NCBI GenBank assembly: GCA_963971285.1
Contig: OZ020249.1
Span: forward strand, 4,216,001 to 4,280,000
Direction of reading: 5' to 3'
Source of the DNA: Astropecten irregularis
Lineage: Eukaryota; Echinodermata; Asteroidea; Paxillosida; Astropectinidae
DNA length: 64,000 bases
The notes beneath the pieces are model-generated. The model had not been told where the DNA came from. It worked only from the letters and a program-made list of their open reading frames with translations, and ran no database searches. The translations under genes and the position numbers were made by a program. Below, one piece after another: positions 51,243-61,512 of the stretch; within the stretch, counting starts at the first letter, position 1; each line of letters opens with the position of its first letter.

Positions 51243-51491
51243 GGCAAATTTTTATATATTTCAAGGGAGTCTGATGTGAGATTAGATTTTTTGGTGTCAG
51301 GAAAAAACTCCAACTTTTTGACCCGTGATGATCATGCCAAATTTTTATATATTTCAAGCATGTCTGATGTGAGATTAGATTTTTTGGTGTCAGGAAAAAA
51401 AATTATGCCATTTCGGATTTCGCACCCGGGACCCCTGGCTATCAGGTCCGGACCTGGTGAAAAGTCCCACTTTTTTACCCGTGATGATAGT
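51243..51491. repeat. 93-bp then 156-bp shortened monomers (copy 1)
   Basis: The monomer at 51243-51335 is only 93 bp: it jumps from the A-run straight to AACTCCAAC, losing 99 bp that include both palindromes and the B-box-like site. The break lies in A-rich microhomology (AAAA at both ends). The next monomer, 51336-51491, is 156 bp with one module. Confidence 0.85.
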
Positions 51492-52260
51492 GCCAAATTT
51501 TTATATATTTCAAGCAAGTCCGATGTCAGATTAGATTTTTTGGTGTCGGGAAAAAAAATTACGCCGTTTCAGGTTGCGCACCCGGGACCCCTGGCTATCA
51601 GGTCCGGACCTGGTGAAAACTGCCCGTTTGCTAACAGGTCCGGACCTGGTGAAAACTCCAACTTTTTGACCCGTGATGATCATGCCAAATTTTTATATAT
51701 TTCAATCGAGTCCAGTGTTAGATTAGATTTTTTGGTGTCGGGAAAAAAAACTTATGCCGTTTCGGATTTCGCACCCGGGACCCCTGGCTATCAGGTCCGA
51801 CCTGGTGAAAACTGCCCGTTCGCTATCAGGTCCGGACCTGGTGAAAAGTCCCACTTTTTTACCCGTGATGATAGTGCCAAATTTTTATATATTTCAAGCG
51901 AGTCCAATGTCAGATAAGATTTATTGGTGTCAGGAAAAAAAATTATGCCGTTTCGGGTCTCGCACCCGGGACCCCTGGCTATCAGGTCCGGACCTGGTGA
52001 AAACTGCCCGTTTGTTAACAGGTCCGGACCTGGTGAAAACTCCAACTTTTTAACCCGTGATGATCATGCCAAATATTTATATATTTCAATCGAGTCCAGT
52101 GTTAGATTAGATTTTTTTGTGTCGGGAAAAAAAAATTATGCCGTTTCGGATTTCGCACCCGGGACCCCTGGCTATCAGGTTCGGACCTGGTGAAAACTGC
52201 CCATTCGCTATCAGGTCCGGACCTGGTGAAAAGTCCCACTTTTTTACCCGTGATGATAGT

Positions 52261-52489
52261 GCCAAATTTTTATATATTTCAAGCGAGTCTGATGTGAGAT
52301 TAGATTTATTGGTGTCGGGAAAAAAAATTATGACGTTTCGGGTCTCGCACCCGGGACCCCTGGCTATCAGGTCCGGATCTGGTGAAAACTGCCAGCTGGC
52401 TAACAGGTCCGGACCTGGTGAAAACTGCCCATTCGCTATCAGGTCCGGACCTGGTGAAAAAGTCCCACTTTTTTACCCGTGATGATAGT
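52261..52489. repeat. 229-bp monomer with three palindrome modules
   Basis: This monomer is 229 bp between successive GCCAAAT landmarks: 192 plus 36 plus one extra A in GAAAAAGTCCC. It contains three GTCCGG(A/T) modules instead of two. It sits exactly on the junction of the 3166-bp duplication, as expected if module 2 of one monomer recombined with module 1 of another. Confidence 0.85.
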
Positions 52490-54407
52490 GCCAAATTTTT
52501 ATATATTTCAAGCGAGTCTGATGTGAGATTAGATTTATTGGTGTCGGGAAAAAAAATTATGACGTTTCGGGTCTCGCACCCGGGACCCCTGGCTATCAGG
52601 TCCGGATCTGGTGAAAACTGCCAGCTGGCTAACAGGTCCGGACCTGGTGAAAAGTCCCACTTTTTTACCCGTGATGATAGTGCCAAATTTTTATATATTT
52701 CAAGCGAGTCTGATGTGAGATTAGATTTTTTGGTGTCAGGAAAAAAAATTATGCCATTTCGGATTTCGCACCCTCGACCCCTGGCTATCAGGTCCGGACC
52801 TGGTGAAAACTGCCCGTTTGCTAACAGGTCCGGACCTGGTGAAAACTCCAACTTTTTAACCCGTGATGATCATGCCAAATATTTATATATTTCAATCGAG
52901 TCCAGTGTTAGATTAGATTTTTTGGTGTCGGGAAAAAAAACTTATGCCGTTTCGGATTTCGCACCCGGGACCCCTGGCTATCAGGTCCGACCTGGTGAAA
53001 ACTGCCCGTTCGCTATCAGGTCCGGACCTGGTGAAAAGTCCCACTTTTTTACCCGTGATGATAGTGCCAAATTTTTATATATTTCAAGCGAGTCCAATGT
53101 CAGATAAGATTTATTGGTGTCGGGAAAAAAAATTATGCCGTTTCGGGTCTCGCACCCGGGACCCATGGCTATCAGGTCCGGAACTGGTGAAAACTGCCCG
53201 TTTGCTAACAGGTCCGGACCTGGTGAAAACTCCAACTTTTTAACCCGTGATGATCATGCCAAATATTTATATATTTCAATCGAGTCCAGTGTTAGATTAG
53301 ATTTTTTGGTGTCGGGAAAAAAAATTATGCCGTTTCGGGTCTCGCACCCGGGACCCCTGGCTATCAGGTCCGGACCTGGTGAAAACTGCCCGTTTGCTAA
53401 CAGGTCCGGACCTGGTGAAAAGTCCCACTTTTTTACCCGTGATGATAGTGCCAAATTTTAAATATTTCAATCGAGTCCAGTGTTAGATTAGATTTTTTGG
53501 TGTCGGGAAAAAAAATTATGACGTTTCGGGTCTCGCACCCGGGACCCCTGGCTATCAGGTCCGGACCTGGTGAAAACTGCCCGTTCGCTATCAGGTCCGG
53601 ACCTGGTGAAAAGTCCCACTTTTTTACCCGTGATGATAGTGCCAAATTTTTATATATTTCAAGCGAGTCTGATGTGAGATTAGATTTTTTGGTGTCAGGA
53701 AAAAAAATTATGCCATTTCGGATTTCGCACCCGGGACCCCTGGCTATCAGGTCCGGACCTGGTGAAAACTGCCCGTTTGCTAACAGGTCCGGACCTGGTG
53801 AAAACTCCAACTTTTTAACCCGTGATGATCATGCCAAATATTTATATATTTCAATCGAGTCCAGTGTTAGATTAGATTTTTTGGTGTCGGGAAAAAAAAC
53901 TTATGCCGTTTCGGATTTCGCACCCGGGACCCCTGGCTATCAGGTCCGACCTGGTGAAAACTGCCCGTTCGCTATCAGGTCCGGACCTGGTGAAAAGTCC
54001 CACTTTTTTACCCGTGATGATAGTGCCAAATTTTTATATATTTCAAGCGAGTCCAATGTCAGATAAGATTTATTGGTGTCGGAAAAAAAATTATGCCGTT
54101 TCGGGTCTCGCACCCGGGACCCCTGGCTATCAGGTCCGGACCTGGTGAAAACTGCCCGTTTGCTAACAGGTCCGGACCTGGTGAAAAGTCCCACTTTTTT
54201 ACTCGTGATGATAGTGCCAAATTTTTATATATTTCAAGGGAGTCTGATGTGAGATTAGATTTTTTGGTGTCGGGAAAAACAATTATGCCATTTCGGATTT
54301 CGCACCCGGGACCCCTGGCTTTCAGGTCCGGACCTGGTGAAAACTGCCAGCTGGCTAACAGGTCCGGACCTGGTGAAAAGTCCCACTTTTTTACCCGTGA
54401 TGATAGT

Positions 54408-54656
54408 GGCAAATTTTTATATATTTCAAGGGAGTCTGATGTGAGATTAGATTTTTTGGTGTCAGGAAAAAACTCCAACTTTTTGACCCGTGATGATCAT
54501 GCCAAATTTTTATATATTTCAAGCATGTCTGATGTGAGATTAGATTTTTTGGTGTCAGGAAAAAAAATTATGCCATTTCGGATTTCGCACCCGGGACCCC
54601 TGGCTATCAGGTCCGGACCTGGTGAAAAGTCCCACTTTTTTACCCGTGATGATAGT
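54408..54656. repeat. 93-bp then 156-bp shortened monomers (copy 2)
   Basis: This is the same pair of shortened monomers as at 51243-51491, inherited through the 3166-bp duplication: 54408-54500 is 93 bp and 54501-54656 is 156 bp. The shared breakpoints show that both deletions came before the duplication. Confidence 0.85.
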
Positions 54657-57600
54657 GCCAAATTTTTATATATTTCAAGCAAGTCCGATGTCAGATTAGA
54701 TTTTTTGGTGTCGGGAAAAAAAATTACGCCGTTTCAGGTTGCGCACCCGGGACCCCTGGCTATCAGGTCCGGACCTGGTGAAAACTGCCCGTTTGCTAAC
54801 AGGTCCGGACCTGGTGAAAACTCCAACTTTTTGACCCGTGATGATCATGCCAAATTTTTATATATTTCAATCGAGTCCAGTGTTAGATTAGATTTTTTGG
54901 TGTCGGGAAAAAAAACTTATGCCGTTTCGGATTTCGCACCCGGGACCCCTGGCTATCAGGTCCGACCTGGTGAAAACTGCCCGTTCGCTATCAGGTCCGG
55001 ACCTGGTGAAAAGTCCCACTTTTTTACCCGTGATGATAGTGCCAAATTTTTATATATTTCAAGCGAGTCCAATGTCAGATAAGATTTATTGGTGTCAGGA
55101 AAAAAAATTATGCCGTTTCGGGTCTCGCACCCGGGACCCCTGGCTATCAGGTCCGGACCTGGTGAAAACTGCCCGTTTGTTAACAGGTCCGGACCTGGTG
55201 AAAACTCCAACTTTTTAACCCGTGATGATCATGCCAAATATTTATATATTTCAATCGAGTCCAGTGTTAGATTAGATTTTTTTGTGTCGGGAAAAAAAAA
55301 TTATGCCGTTTCGGATTTCGCACCCGGGACCCCTGGCTATCAGGTTCGGACCTGGTGAAAACTGCCCATTCGCTATCAGGTCCGGACCTGGTGAAAAGTC
55401 CCACTTTTTTACCCGTGATGATAGTGCCAAATTTTTATATATTTCAAGCGAGTCTGATGTGAGATTAGATTTATTGGTGTCGGGAAAAAAAATTATGACG
55501 TTTCGGGTCTCGCACCCGGGACCCCTGGCTATCAGGTCCGGATCTGGTGAAAACTGCCAGCTGGCTAACAGGTCCGGACCTGGTGAAAAGTCCCACTTTT
55601 TTACCCGTGATGATAGTGCCAAATTTTTATATATTTCAAGCGAGTCTGATGTGAGATTAGATTTTTTGGTGTCAGGAAAAAAAATTATGCCATTTCGGAT
55701 TTCGCACCCGGGACCCCTGGCTATCAGGTCCGGACCTGGTGAAAACTGCCCGTTTGCTAACAGGTCCGGACCTGGTGAAAACTCCAACTTTTTAACCCGT
55801 GATGATCATGCCAAATATTTATATATTTCAATCGAGTCCAGTGTTAGATTAGATTTTTTGGTGTCGGGAAAAAAAACTTATGCCGTTACGGATTTCGCAC
55901 CCGGGACCCCTGGCTATCAGGTCCGACCTGGTGAAAACTGCCCGTTCGCTATCAGGTCCGGACCTGGTGAAAAGTCCCACTTTTTTACCCGTGATGATAG
56001 TGCCAAATTTTTATATATTTCAAGCGAGTCCAATGTCAGATAAGATTTATTGGTGTCAGGAAAAAAAATTATGCCGTTTCGGGTCTCGCACCCGGGACCC
56101 CTGGCTATCAGGTCCGGACCTGGTGAAAACTGCCCGTTTGCTAACAGGTCCGGACCTGGTGAAAACTCCAACTTTTTAACCCGTGATGATCATGCCAAAT
56201 ATTTATATATTTCAATCGAGTCCAGTGTTAGATTAGATTTTTTTGAGTCGGGAAAAAAAAATTATGCCGTTTCGGATTTCGCACCCGGGACCCCTGGCTA
56301 TCAGGTTCGGACCTGGTGAAAACTGCCCATTCGCTATCAGGTCCGGACCTGGTGAAAAGTCCCACTTTTTTACCCGTGATGATAGTGCCAAATTTTTATA
56401 TATTTCAAGCGAGTCTGATGTGAGATTAGATTTATTGGTGTCGGGAAAAAAAATTATGACGTTTCGGGTCTCGCACCCGGGACCCCTGGCTATCAGGTCC
56501 GGATCTGGTGAAAACTGCCAGCTGGCTAACAGGTCCGGACCTGGTGAAAAGTCCCACTTTTTTACCCGTGATGATAGTGCCAAATTTTTATATATTTCAA
56601 GCGAGTCTGATGTGAGATTAGATTTTTTGGTGTCAGGAAAAAAAATTATGCCATTTCGGATTTCGCACCCGGGACCCCTGGCTATCAGGTCCGGACCTGG
56701 TGAAAACTGCCCGTTTGCTAACAGGTCCGGACCTGGTGAAAACTCCAACTTTTTAACCCGTGATGATCATGCCAAATATTTATATATTTCAATCGAGTCC
56801 AGTGTTAGATTAGATTTTTTGGTGTCGGGAAAAAAAACTTATGCCGTTTCGGATTTCGCACCCGGGACCCCTGGCTATCAGGTCCGACCTGGTGAAAACT
56901 GCCCGTTCGCTATCAGGTCCGGACCTGGTGAAAAGTCCCACTTTTTTACCCGTGATGATAGTGCCAAATTTTTATATATTTCAAGCGAGTCCAATGTCAG
57001 ATAAGATTTATTGGTGTCGGGAAAAAAAATTATGCCGTTTCGGGTCTCGCACCCGGGACCCCTGGCTATCAGGTCCGGACCTGGTGAAAACTGCCCGTTT
57101 GCTAAAAGGTCTGGACCTGGTGAAAACTCCAACTTTTTTACCCGTGATGATAGTGTCAAATTTTTTATATATTTCAAGCGAGTCCAATGTCAGATAAGAT
57201 TTATTGGTGTCGGGAAAAAAAATTATGCCGTTTCGGGTTTCGCACCCGGGACCCCTGGCTATCAGGTCCGGACCTGGTGAAAACTGCCCGTTCGCTATCA
57301 GGTCCGGACCTGGTGAAAAGTCCCACTTTTTTACTCGTGATGATAGTGCCAAATTTTTATATATTTCAAGGGAGTCTGATGTGAGATTAGATTTTTTGGT
57401 GTCGGGAAAAACAATTATGCCATTTCGGATTTCGCACCCGGGACCCCTGGCTATCAGGTCCGGACCTGGTGAAAACTGCCAGCTGGCTAACAGGTCCGGA
57501 CCTGGTGAAAAGTCCCACTTTTTTACCCGTGATGATAGTGCCAAATTTTTATATATTTCAAGGGAGTCTGATGTGAGATTAGATTTTTTGGTGTCAGGAA

Positions 57601-59271
57601 AAAAAATTATGCCGTTTCGGGTCTCGCACCCGGGACCCCTGGCTATCAGGTCCGGACCTGGTGAAAACTGCCCATTCGCTATCAGGTCCGGACCTGGTGA
57701 AAAGTCCCACTTTTTTACCCGTGATGATAGTGCCAAATTTTTATATATTTCAAGCGAGTCTGATGTGAGATTAGATTTATTGGTGTCGGGAAAAAAAATT
57801 ATGACGTTTCGGGTCTCGCACCCGGGACCCCTGGCTATCAGGTCCGGATCTGGTGAAAACTGCCAGCTGGCTAACAGGTCCGGACCTGGTGAAAAGTCCC
57901 ACTTTTTTACCCGTGATGATAGTGCCAAATTTTTATATATTTCAAGCGAGTCTGATGTGAGATTAGATTTTTTGGTGTCAGGAAAAAAAATTATGCCATT
58001 TCGGATTTCGCACCCGGGACCCCTGGCTATCAGGTCCGGACCTGGTGAAAACTGCCCGTTTGCTAACAGGTCCGGACCTGGTGAAAACTCCAACTTTTTA
58101 ACCCGTGATGATCATGCCAAATATTTATATATTTCAATCGAGTCCAGTGTTAGATTAGATTTTTTGGTGTCGGGAAAAAAAACTTATGCCGTTTCGGGTC
58201 TCGCACCCGGGACCCCTGGCTATCAGGTCCGGACCTGGTGAAAACTGCCAGCTGGCTAACAGGTCCGGACCTGGTGAAAAGTCCCACTTTTTTACCCGTG
58301 ATGATAGTGCCAAATTTTAAATATTTCAATCGAGTCCAGTGTTAGATTAGATTTTTTGGTGTCGGGAAAAAAAATTATGACGTTTCGGGTCTCGCACCCG
58401 GGACCCCTGGCTATCAGGTCCGGACCTGGTGAAAACTGCCCGTTCGCTATCAGGTCCGGACCTGGTGAAAAGTCCCACTTTTTTACCCGTGATGATAGTG
58501 CCAAATTTTTATATATTTCAAGCGAGTCTGATGTGAGATTAGATTTTTTGGTGTCAGGAAAAAAAATTATGCCATTTCGGATTTTGCACCCGGGACCCCT
58601 GGCTATCAGGTCCGGACCTGGTGAAAACTGCCCGTTTGCAAACAGGTCCGGACCTGGTGAAAACTCCAACTTTTTAACCCGTGATGATCATGCCAAATAT
58701 TTTTATATTTCAATCGAGTCCAGTGTTAGATTAGATTTTTTGGTGTCGGGAAAAAAAACTTATGCCGTTTCGGATTTCGCACCCGGGACCCCTGGCTATC
58801 AGGTCCGACCTGGTGAAAACTGCCCGTTTGCTTACAGGTCCGGACCTGGTGAAAACTCCAACTTTTTTACCCGTGATGATAGTGTCAAATTTTTATATAT
58901 TTCAAGGGAGTCTGATGTCAGATAAGATTTATTGGTGTCGGGAAAACAAATTATGCCGTTTCGGGTCTCGCACCCGGGACCCCTGGCTATCAGGTCCGGA
59001 CCTAGTGAAAACTGCCTGTTCGCTATCAGGTCCGTACCTGGTGAAAACTCCAACTTTTTGACCCGTGATGATCATGCCAAATTTTTATATATTTCAAGCG
59101 AGTCTGATGTGAGATTAGATTTTTTGGTGTCGGGAAACAAAATTATGCCGTTTTGGGTCTCGCACCCGGGACCCCTGGCTAACAGGTCCGGACCTGAGAG
59201 CCCGAAATCCAAAGTTTGAGACCCAGTATGGCAGGATTTTTTTTTTCGACTCCAGTGTCAACAAGTCTGGG

Positions 59272-59347
59272 AAAAAAATTCCTGCAGCTCCAGGTCTCGA
59301 ACCTGGGACCAGTGGCGCTCAGGGTCCGGAGCTGGTGCAAACTGCCA
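59272..59347 (-). mobile_element. tRNA-like SINE-type module, copy 1
   Basis: On the minus strand, TGGCAGTTTGC starts at 59347, the perfect B box GGTTCGAGACC lies at 59303-59293, and T7 lies at 59278-59272. The A-to-B spacing (44 nt) and B-to-terminator spacing (14 nt) fit a tRNA gene. No good acceptor stem is visible, so it is not a functional tRNA. It is collinear with the satellite monomer but has one palindrome module, in the form GGTCCGGAGCTGG. Confidence 0.5.
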
Positions 59348-59453
59348 CTTTTCGACCCGTGACAATAATGCTAAATTTGGATATATTTCGAACGAGTCCG
59401 GTGTCAGATTTGCTTAAAATTTTGGAGTCTGGGAAAAGATTGAGACATCATAC

Positions 59454-59541
59454 CTGTGCGATGATTTAGATCCAGACCTTGACAGCCTACCATAATTTTC
59501 AATGCATCCACCAGCTTCTTCTTCTAATTTTCTTGCAAATT
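59454..59541 (-). pseudogene. Exon-like cassette E1 (open)
   Basis: On the minus strand an 88-nt segment is bounded by an acceptor (TTTTGACTTTTCAG) and a donor (CACAG followed by GTATGATG). With a two-base split codon at each end it gives 28 uninterrupted codons, reading FARKLEEEAGG, then IENYGRLSRSGSKSSH. The other two frames contain stops or are poorer. It resembles an internal exon with phase 1 at both ends. I do not recognise the protein family. It is one of five copies. Confidence 0.4.
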
Positions 59542-59845
59542 CTGAAAAGTCAAAATTATACATGACATGAGTTTTTAGACACGTGTCAAAATGTGGCAGG
59601 TTCGAGACCCAAATCTGCATAATTTTTTTCCCCTGGCGTGTCAAAAAGTGGAAATTTGGAACAGGTCCGAAAATGAGAGCCCGAAATCCAAAGTTCGAGA
59701 CCCGGTGCAGCAGGATTTTTTTTTTACTAGAGTGTCAAAAAGTGGAAGTTGGGAACAGGTCCGGACCTGAGAGCCCGAAATCCAAAGTTTGAGACCCAGT
59801 ACAGCAGGATTATTTTTTTTTTACTCAAGTGTCAAAGAGGCTGGG

Positions 59846-59921
59846 AAAAAAATTCCTGCAGCTCTGGGTCTCGTACCTGGGACCAGTGGCACACAGGGTC
59901 TGGAGCTGGTGCAAACTGCCA
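59846..59921 (-). mobile_element. tRNA-like SINE-type module, copy 2
   Basis: On the minus strand, TGGCAGTTTGC starts at 59921, the B-box-like GGTACGAGACC (one mismatch) is at 59877-59867, and T7 is at 59852-59846. Layout and tail match copy 1. It lies in the second ~570-bp composite unit. Confidence 0.45.
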
Positions 59922-60024
59922 CTTTTCGACCCATGAAAATAATGCATAATTAGGATATATTTTGAGCAAGTCCGGTGTCGGATTTGCTTTTTTGGAGTCA
60001 GGGGAAAAGATTGAGACATCATAC

Positions 60025-60112
60025 CTGTGTGATGATTTAGATCCAGACCTTCACAGCCTGCCATAATCTTCAATGGATCCACCACCTTCTTCTTCTAGTT
60101 TTCTTGCAAATT
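60025..60112 (-). pseudogene. Exon-like cassette E2 (nonsense)
   Basis: This is the same 88-nt cassette with the acceptor TTTTCAG and donor CACAG/GTATGAT intact. A single change turns the serine codon after GRL into TGA, so the frame is broken. Otherwise it reads as E1, with the SIEDYGRL form of the middle segment. Confidence 0.4.
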
Positions 60113-60414
60113 CTGAAAAGTCAAAATTATACATGACATGAGTTTTCAGACACGTGTCAAAAAGTGGCAGGTTCGAGACCAAAATCTGCATAATTTTTGT
60201 TTTTCACTGGCGTGTCAAAAAGTGGCAGTTTGGAACAGGTCCGGACCTGAGAGCCCGAAATCCAAAGTTCGAGACCCGTTGCGGCAGGATTTTTTTTCGT
60301 CTAGAGTGTCAACAAGTGGAAGTTGGGAACAGGTCCGGACCTGAGAGCCCGAAATCCAAAGTTTGAGACCCGGTGCAGCAGGATTTTTTTCTCGATTTGA
60401 GTGTCAAAAAGTCT

Positions 60415-60490
60415 GGGAAACAATTCTGCAGCTCCGGGTCTCGAACCCGGGACCCGTGGCGCTCAGGTCTGGAGCTGGTGCAAACTGCCA
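60415..60490 (-). mobile_element. tRNA-like SINE-type module, copy 3
   Basis: On the minus strand, TGGCAGTTTGC starts at 60490 and GGTTCGAGACC at 60447-60437. This copy forms a textbook T-arm: stem CCGGG/CCCGG around the seven-base loop TTCGAGA. The oligo-T is broken (TTGTTT). The surrounding unit is bounded by direct repeats GTCTGGGAAA at 60411 and 60566, 155 bp apart. From the B box to the following GGAGTCTGGG is 126 bp, versus 162 bp in the satellite, a difference of exactly one 36-bp module. Confidence 0.55.
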
Positions 60491-60592
60491 CTTTTCGACC
60501 CGTGACAATAATGCTAAATTTGGATATATTTCGAACGAGTCTGGTGTCAGATTTGCTTTTTTGGAGTCTGGGAAAAGATTGAGACATCATAC

Positions 60593-60680
60593 CTGTGCGA
60601 TGATTAAGATCCAGACCTTGACAGCCTGCCATAATCTTCAATGGATCTACCAGCTGCTTCTTCGAATTTTCTTGCAAAAA
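60593..60680 (-). pseudogene. Exon-like cassette E3 (nonsense)
   Basis: This copy of the 88-nt cassette keeps both splice borders. The lysine codon in SGSKSSH is TAA, ending the frame, and several substitutions lie in the KLEEEAGG part. It is decayed and non-functional as an exon. Confidence 0.4.
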
Positions 60681-60721
60681 CTGAAAAGTCAAAATTATAT
60701 ATGAAATGAGTTGTTCAGACA

Positions 60722-61310
60722 CGTGTCAAAAAGTGAAAGTTTGGAACAAGTCCAGACCCGAGAGCCCGAAAAGCAAATTTTGAGACCCGGTGCGGCAGGA
60801 TTTTTTTTTCGACTCGAGTGTCAAAAAGTGGCAGTTTGGAACAGGTCCAGACCTGAGAGCCCGAAATTCAAAGTTTGAGACCCAGTGCGGCAGGATTTTT
60901 TTTTTCGACTCAAGTGTCAGAAAGAGGGCGAGGCGGTTTGGAACAGGTCCGGACCTGAGAGCAGGAAATCCAAAGTTCGAGACCCGGTGCAGCAGGATTT
61001 TTTTGTTCGACTCCAGTGTCAAAAAGTGGAAGTTTGGAACATGTCCGGACCTGAGAGCAGGAAATCCAAAGTTCGAGACCCGGTGCAGCAGGATTTTTTT
61101 GTTCGACTCCAGTGTCAAAAAGTGGAAGTTTGGAACATGTCCGGACCTGAGAGCCGGAAATCCAAAGTTCGAGACCCGGTGCAGCAGGATTTTTTTGTTC
61201 GACTCCAGTGTCAAAAAGTGGCAGTTTGGAACGGGTCCGGACCTGAGAGCCGGAAATCCAAAGTTCGAGACCCGGTGCAGCAGGATTCTTTTTTTTTCAA
61301 CTCATGTGTC
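60722..61310 (+). repeat. 96-bp tandem repeat, six units
   Basis: The landmark (A/C)GTGTC begins units at 60722, 60817, 60913, 61015, 61111 and 61207, spaced 95, 96, 102, 96 and 96 bp. Each unit reads AGTGG(C/A)AGTTTGGAAC, GTCCGGACCTGAGAG, a B-box-like AGTTCGAGACC (or AGTTTGAGACC), 13 nt, then T6-T9. The same tRNA-like layout is thus present on the plus strand, opposite to the satellite and to the four copies above. Isolated units of the same type also occur at 59.2, 59.65-59.82, 60.2-60.4 and 61.64-61.78 kb. Two units around 61021-61211 are almost identical, so local expansion is recent. Confidence 0.8.
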
Positions 61311-61336
61311 AAAAAGTGGCAGTTTTGCAGTATGGG

Positions 61337-61409
61337 AAAAAATCCTGCCTCTCCGGGTCTCGAACCTGGGACCCGTGGCGCTCAGGTCCGGAGCTGGTGC
61401 AAACTGCCA
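61337..61409 (-). mobile_element. tRNA-like SINE-type module, copy 4
   Basis: On the minus strand, TGGCAGTTTGC starts at 61409, GGTTCGAGACC lies at 61366-61356, and T6 lies at 61342-61337 after 13 nt. It is the best-preserved copy with an intact box B and terminator-like run together. The single palindrome is degenerate (GGTCCGGAGCTGG on the plus strand). Confidence 0.5.
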
Positions 61410-61512
61410 CTTTTCGAACCGTGACAATAATGCCCAATTTCTGATATATTTCAAGCGAGTCCGTAGTGGGATTTGATTTTTTGGAGTCTTGGAAAAGATT
61501 GAGACATCATAC

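Larger units (their letters stand above)
49247..55577. repeat. 3166-bp tandem duplication with out-of-register junction
   Basis: Copy 1 (49247-52412) and copy 2 (52413-55577) share private variants, including CACCCTCGACCCC (about 49603 and 52769), ACCCATGG, GGAACTGG, the 93-bp and 156-bp short monomers, and the TTTTAAATATTTC marker. A one-base loss near 54080 changes the offset from 3166 to 3165, and GTCCGAACC near 49472 is private to copy 1. The junction falls inside a palindrome module and leaves a monomer with three modules (52261-52489). Confidence 0.9.
1..59196. repeat. Giant 192-bp satellite array
   Basis: This is one continuous head-to-tail array. The landmark GCCAAAT recurs at 937, 1129, 1321 and onward every 192 bp, with occasional 191- or 193-bp units caused by changes in the A-run or T-run. 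Dividing the length by 192 gives about 308 monomers. The first base is inside a monomer, so the left end lies outside the window. The right end is at the last GGTCCGGACCTG near 59196, where sequence switches to a related but different unit. Monomers are very similar throughout and carry shared marker variants that define higher-order repeats. I see no gene, transposase or reverse transcriptase inside it. It is probably heterochromatic or a large local satellite. Copy number should be treated cautiously because assemblers compress or expand such arrays. Confidence 0.97.
43431..59196. repeat. Satellite domain II
   Basis: The same 192-bp monomer continues, but with different diagnostic variants: AAAACTTATGCCG, TTATGACGTTTCGG, GTCCGGATCTGG, CCCATTCGC, TTTTTTGTGTCGGG and GTCCGACCTGG. 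Its higher-order periods are 577, 961, 1345 and 3166 bp. It also holds most of the odd-length monomers. A marker CCAAATTTTAAATATTTC occurs four times (43562, 50285, 53451, 58310). The final few hundred bases are noticeably more mutated than the centre. Confidence 0.7.

Noticed and set aside
57008..58093. 361-codon minus-strand open frame
   Set aside because: It is a run of satellite monomers read in another frame, with the same repeated 64-residue peptide and no independent evidence.
1..59196. CRISPR array suggested by regularly spaced palindromic repeats
   Set aside because: The sequences between palindromes are themselves nearly identical, the whole 192 bp repeats, and no cas gene or prokaryotic context is present.
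60415..60490. Functional tRNA gene on the minus strand
   Set aside because: Only the T-arm is convincing. No acceptor stem, anticodon arm or good A box can be drawn, and the same unit is present in many decayed copies.
60790..61476. 228-codon plus-strand open frame over the 96-bp repeats
   Set aside because: 96 bp is 32 codons, so the frame stays open by periodicity. The 102-bp unit keeps frame by chance, and the peptide is just the repeat translated.
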